Assembly (NCBI GenBank): GCA_963828285.1
Contig: CAWHEB010000001.1
Coordinates: 62,001-126,000, forward strand
Length of the DNA: 64,000 nucleotides
Origin: DAIOEK01 sp963828285
GTDB taxonomy: Bacteria > Chloroflexota > Anaerolineae > Anaerolineales > Anaerolineaceae
Reading direction: 5' to 3'
Shown here: piece by piece, positions 60,978-64,000 of the stretch
Numbering within the stretch: position 1 is the stretch's first letter
How the letters are laid out: each line of letters starts with the position of its first letter
Translations under genes and position numbers: made by a program
The notes under the pieces: model-generated
The model's input: only the letters and a program-made list of their open reading frames with translations
Told to the model about the DNA's origin: nothing
Databases searched by the model: none

Positions 60978-62410
60978 AAACCAGGAAGCGATTTCTGTGC
61001 GTTCATGGACATTTCTATCAGCCTCCCCGGCAGGACGCGCTTACTGGAGTCATCCCAAAAGAACCTGGCGCTCATCCATATAACAACTGGAATGAAAAGA
61101 TCCATGAGGAGTGTTACAAACCAAACGCGGAGCAGGGGAATTTTGGCCGAATCAGTTTCAATATGGGGCCAACGTTGCTTGAGTGGATGGAACACTATGA
61201 TCCGGTTACTTATAACCTGATCATCGAGCAGGAAAAGACTAATTTCATCCGTAATGGCGTTGGAAATGGCATGGCACAGGCATACAACCATACCATCATG
61301 CCATTAGCTTCTCACCAGGACAAGATTACCCAAATCATCTGGGGAATCGCGGATTATAACCACCGTTATGGGCACGAACCATCCGGGATGTGGCTTCCTG
61401 AAGCGGCTGTGGATATGGAATCTCTGCGAATCATGGCAGACAAAGGGATCAAATACACCATTTTAGCTCCCTGGCAGGCGGCTGAAGCAGGGATCGATCC
61501 TCAGAAGCCGTACCAGATCAAACTGGGTAACCGCAAATCTATTGTGGTTTTCTTCTATCAGATGGATCTATCCACCCGTGTAAGTTTTGATCCTATGGCG
61601 ACCGTCAACGCGGATGCATTTATCAGTGAATATGTCTGCCCTTCGTTCGGTTTATCAGACGATGGTGTAGATCACCCGTTATTGATGATCGCATCGGATG
61701 GTGAACTTTATGGACATCACCAGCCATACCGTGAAAAATTTCTCTCACGACTGCTTGATGGGGCGAGTGAAAATCAGAAGATTTCGGTCACATACCCGGG
61801 ATTGTATCTGATCAAAAACAAGAATCTCACAGAAGTGAAGATCAGGGAGTATACCTCCTGGAGCTGCCATCACGGCGTGGAGCGCTGGCGGGGTGAATGC
61901 GATTGTACACCCGGGGCAGATTGGAAAGCACCTCTCCGTAAAGCGCTGGAAAAGACCGCGCAATTGTTGGACAAACAATACCTGAATTTCTGCCGTCCAC
62001 TCAATGTGGATGCCTGGTGCCTGCGAAACGAATACATTCGAGTTATGCTGGGTGATCTGACTTGGACGGATTTCCTGGTTGAGAATGTGCCAGGAGGGAC
62101 ACCACTTCATACAACAGATCAATTACGAGCATTTATGGAGATCCAAATTGCCAGACAATGGATGTTCACATCCTGCGGATGGTTCTTCGATGATTTTGAC
62201 CGGATCGAACCTCGCAATAATGTCGCCTACGCGGCTCAAGCGATCAGCCGCGCAGAGCGGATCATCGGTAAAACCTTCATAAATGAGATCATGCCATCAT
62301 TTACAACGATACGTAGCAGCCGTACAGGGATCACCGGCGATCAGGTTTTAATGCAAACTTACCAGCAGGCGTTGCTGTCCGAGAATCCATTTCTGGATTA
62401 CATTGTTTAG
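60974..62410 (+). CDS. Glycoside hydrolase family 57 protein
   Basis: 478 residues. CVHGHFYQPPRQDALTGVIP is the N-terminal strand of GH57, GHEPSGMWLPEAAVDMESLR holds the nucleophile Glu position, and MIASDGELYGHHQPYREKFL the acid/base Asp. A Cys/Trp-rich part, YTSWSCHHGVERWRGECDC, and a helical C-terminus (FFDDFDRIEPRNN) fit the DUF3536-containing subgroup. GH57 enzymes act on alpha-glucans (amylase or branching activity). It is cytoplasmic (no signal), convergent with the GH13-type gene and overlapping its end by 4 bp, so the pair may handle glycogen. Confidence 0.88.
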   Translation: MKTRKRFLCVHGHFYQPPRQDALTGVIPKEPGAHPYNNWNEKIHEECYKPNAEQGNFGRISFNMGPTLLEWMEHYDPVTYNLIIEQEKTNFIRNGVGNGMAQAYNHTIMPLASHQDKITQIIWGIADYNHRYGHEPSGMWLPEAAVDMESLRIMADKGIKYTILAPWQAAEAGIDPQKPYQIKLGNRKSIVVFFYQMDLSTRVSFDPMATVNADAFISEYVCPSFGLSDDGVDHPLLMIASDGELYGHHQPYREKFLSRLLDGASENQKISVTYPGLYLIKNKNLTEVKIREYTSWSCHHGVERWRGECDCTPGADWKAPLRKALEKTAQLLDKQYLNFCRPLNVDAWCLRNEYIRVMLGDLTWTDFLVENVPGGTPLHTTDQLRAFMEIQIARQWMFTSCGWFFDDFDRIEPRNNVAYAAQAISRAERIIGKTFINEIMPSFTTIRSSRTGITGDQVLMQTYQQALLSENPFLDYIV

Positions 62411-64000
62411 GCGCGCAGTTCAGAAGAGATCAGCTTGATCAGATCATCCAGTTTGTAGGATGATTTTTTAACCATTTTATGAATTCGATCGAGTTCCAGT
62501 TTGTATTTATTCAGCATCTCCACTTTTTCCGCCCAGATGGTGGGTGATGGTCCGATAGCGATCAGCATCATCCAGGTTAGCGTATGAAGATAAGCATCCA
62601 TGGATTCACCTCTGAACCAGCGGATACCATCAGATTCGTTTACACCCAGGATCTCGTCCAATGATCGGTAGGTCAGGTAATTTGTAAACTGCACCAGGAC
62701 GGAATCCTCGGGTTGATAGAATGTCACCGGATTTTGCATCCATTTTTCCAACACCCGGATCTGCCAGTTGGCTTCCCAATCATTCAATCCATTGGTGATC
62801 ATCTGCGCCTGGATGGATAAATCCAGCCCGAAATGACGTACCAGGGATTCTTGTAAAGCTGACAGTGCCTCAAAAGGTAGACCTTTTTCCAGAATGCCGA
62901 GAACGACCAATGACCAGCGGGATATGATCGGCAGCAATCCGGTCTCTTTTTTCTTCATATATTTGCTGTAATTTCGCCATGTTTTTGAGGGGTATAAAGG
63001 GGCTGGCGGCAAATCGGTACAAATGGACCGGATGGTAGCCGCGCAAACCATGATCTGCCGGGTCGTCTGGGCAACATCGGTTGGATAAAAACCGATACTG
63101 GAGTAAAGCTCAGCTACAAAATTGGATACTTTCTGTTCCAGATCGATCGACTTCCCGAATGGTTTGGGACGAACATCGATTTCGACATCTGGTTCTTCAG
63201 TACAACCGGAGAGGAATTCAAGGACAGGTCCGGCTAACAATTCAGAGAAAGCATTCTGCAGCTTCTGGTAGTGGATCTGGCGGTATTTCAGGTAAATATT
63301 GTGGATCGGACGACCTTGATATTGCCAGTAAAGCTTTTCCCAATCACCTGTGGTGTCATCCACCTGATGGAAATTCACCAGCACATGATACTCATAAGCA
63401 TTAAGCTCGAAATACATTCCCTCGTGGACAAGCGAGTCTGATTTCAATAAATAATCCATGCCGCTGATCACATCTGTGCAGATTGTAAACTCGCCTGGAT
63501 TTACCGACGCATGAATATGGGCAGACAATGCTTCTGTGCGGACAAAACCGGTGGCCTTATCCAGGAATCCGGTGGATGTTTTGATCCGGCCCGCTGTGGT
63601 GCCGAAACGGTTATGGAATAACACAAGGGAGAACTGATCCTGAAATGAATTACTGTAAGCGAAAACATCTTCAATCAACGAATCCATCTTCCTGGCGAAA
63701 ATCGTACATGCGGAAATTCTCCGCACCAGAGTAGATATAGCGTCGTTCGAGCAGCGGAGTGATCTCACGTTGATGTCTTTGGAAGAGGTCTTCATCTATC
63801 GTTTCATTCAAATATGCGCGGCGGTACTCCATGCCGTATTTCTCGGCGTATCCTTCCATCTGCCCGTGACCAAACATAGGTAGTCCCGGAAGTGTGGACA
63901 TGAGCACACAAATGCCAAAGTACTTGTCCCCCTTGCCGAACTGCTCCACAGCGGTCTTTTCATCTGGGTTGTTCATGAAATTGACCAACCGCTTCAGGAT
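62407..64000 (-). pseudogene. Alpha-amylase-family (GH13-type) glucan enzyme, 3' part, one frameshift, cut by window edge
   Basis: The reading enters from beyond 64000 (LKRLVNFMNNPDEKTAVEQF) and shows GKGDKYFGICVLMSTLPGLP followed by MFGHGQMEGYAEKYG, text typical of the last barrel strand of GH13 enzymes. A one-base break near 63680 shifts to VFAYSNSFQDQFSLVLFHNR and a helical C-terminal region of about 430 residues ending at 62407, longer than the usual beta-sandwich of amylases. The catalytic residues lie outside the window. Probably an intracellular glucan-degrading or transferring enzyme. The break may be a sequence error, since flanking genes are clean. Confidence 0.7.

Noticed and set aside
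1..64000. CRISPR arrays, tRNA or rRNA genes, transposase genes, integrase attachment sites
   Set aside because: No regularly spaced repeats, no cloverleaf or rRNA text, and no transposase or integrase motifs were noticed; short or divergent cases cannot be fully excluded by eye.

Overview
The window looks like chromosomal DNA of a Chloroflexota bacterium, most likely Anaerolineae. This rests on gene content: a LysM protein with a Cys-rich 'YPS..N.C' head, a DUF4012 protein, a DUF2723 glycosyltransferase, an NBR1-type Ig lipoprotein, a mevalonate-pathway decarboxylase and several ECF transporter parts. No rRNA, tRNA, CRISPR array or transposase gene was recognised.

1-5450: the 5' part of an ABC-F ATPase gene behind a leader with a six-codon upstream ORF and an intrinsic terminator (attenuator layout); a Fur-family regulator divergent from a cbiMQO-type Co/Ni ECF transporter whose cbiQ and cbiO are frameshifted; a frameshifted alpha/alpha-toroid gene; and a NusG paralogue. 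5680-14690: a radical-SAM peptide-maturation (RiPP) locus with two Cys-containing precursors that share a leader, three rSAM/SPASM enzymes (the first fused to an HPr-kinase-like domain), PqqD, an S24/S26 peptidase, a 41-codon ORF, an ABC exporter and a nucleotidyltransferase. Its first half is clearly AT-rich. I consider it the most interesting system here.

14730-34760: an exopolysaccharide locus. A promoter with three TGTAATA half-sites and a long structured leader precede a Wzc-type tyrosine kinase. Wzm/Wzt, a methyltransferase, a Wzy-like protein, five glycosyltransferases, an MptE-like protein, an epimerase, WecG and WbaP follow, then VanZ, LysM, a low-Mr phosphatase and DUF4012. The AT-rich middle (16.9-29.3 kb) is full of frameshifts and stops, while its flanks are nearly clean.

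34870-49780: a LuxR-type regulator, a secreted protein, DUF2723, a sulfatase-fold membrane protein, diphosphomevalonate decarboxylase, RseP, a HEAT protein, acylphosphatase, UvrB, a second ECF transporter (fused double ATPase, EcfT, S component), a methyltransferase and PPK2. 49890-54000: a three-gene WxL-like surface locus. 54050-64000: an EamA permease, a lipoprotein, Fe/Mn superoxide dismutase, FtsZ with an altered T7 loop plus companion genes, an NAD-binding epimerase-like protein, GH57, and the 3' part of a GH13-type gene that runs off the end.

All calls come from reading the sequence. No database search was run. Genes described as frameshifted were joined by matching remembered family motifs across reading frames. 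Whether the breaks are biological or assembly errors cannot be settled here.
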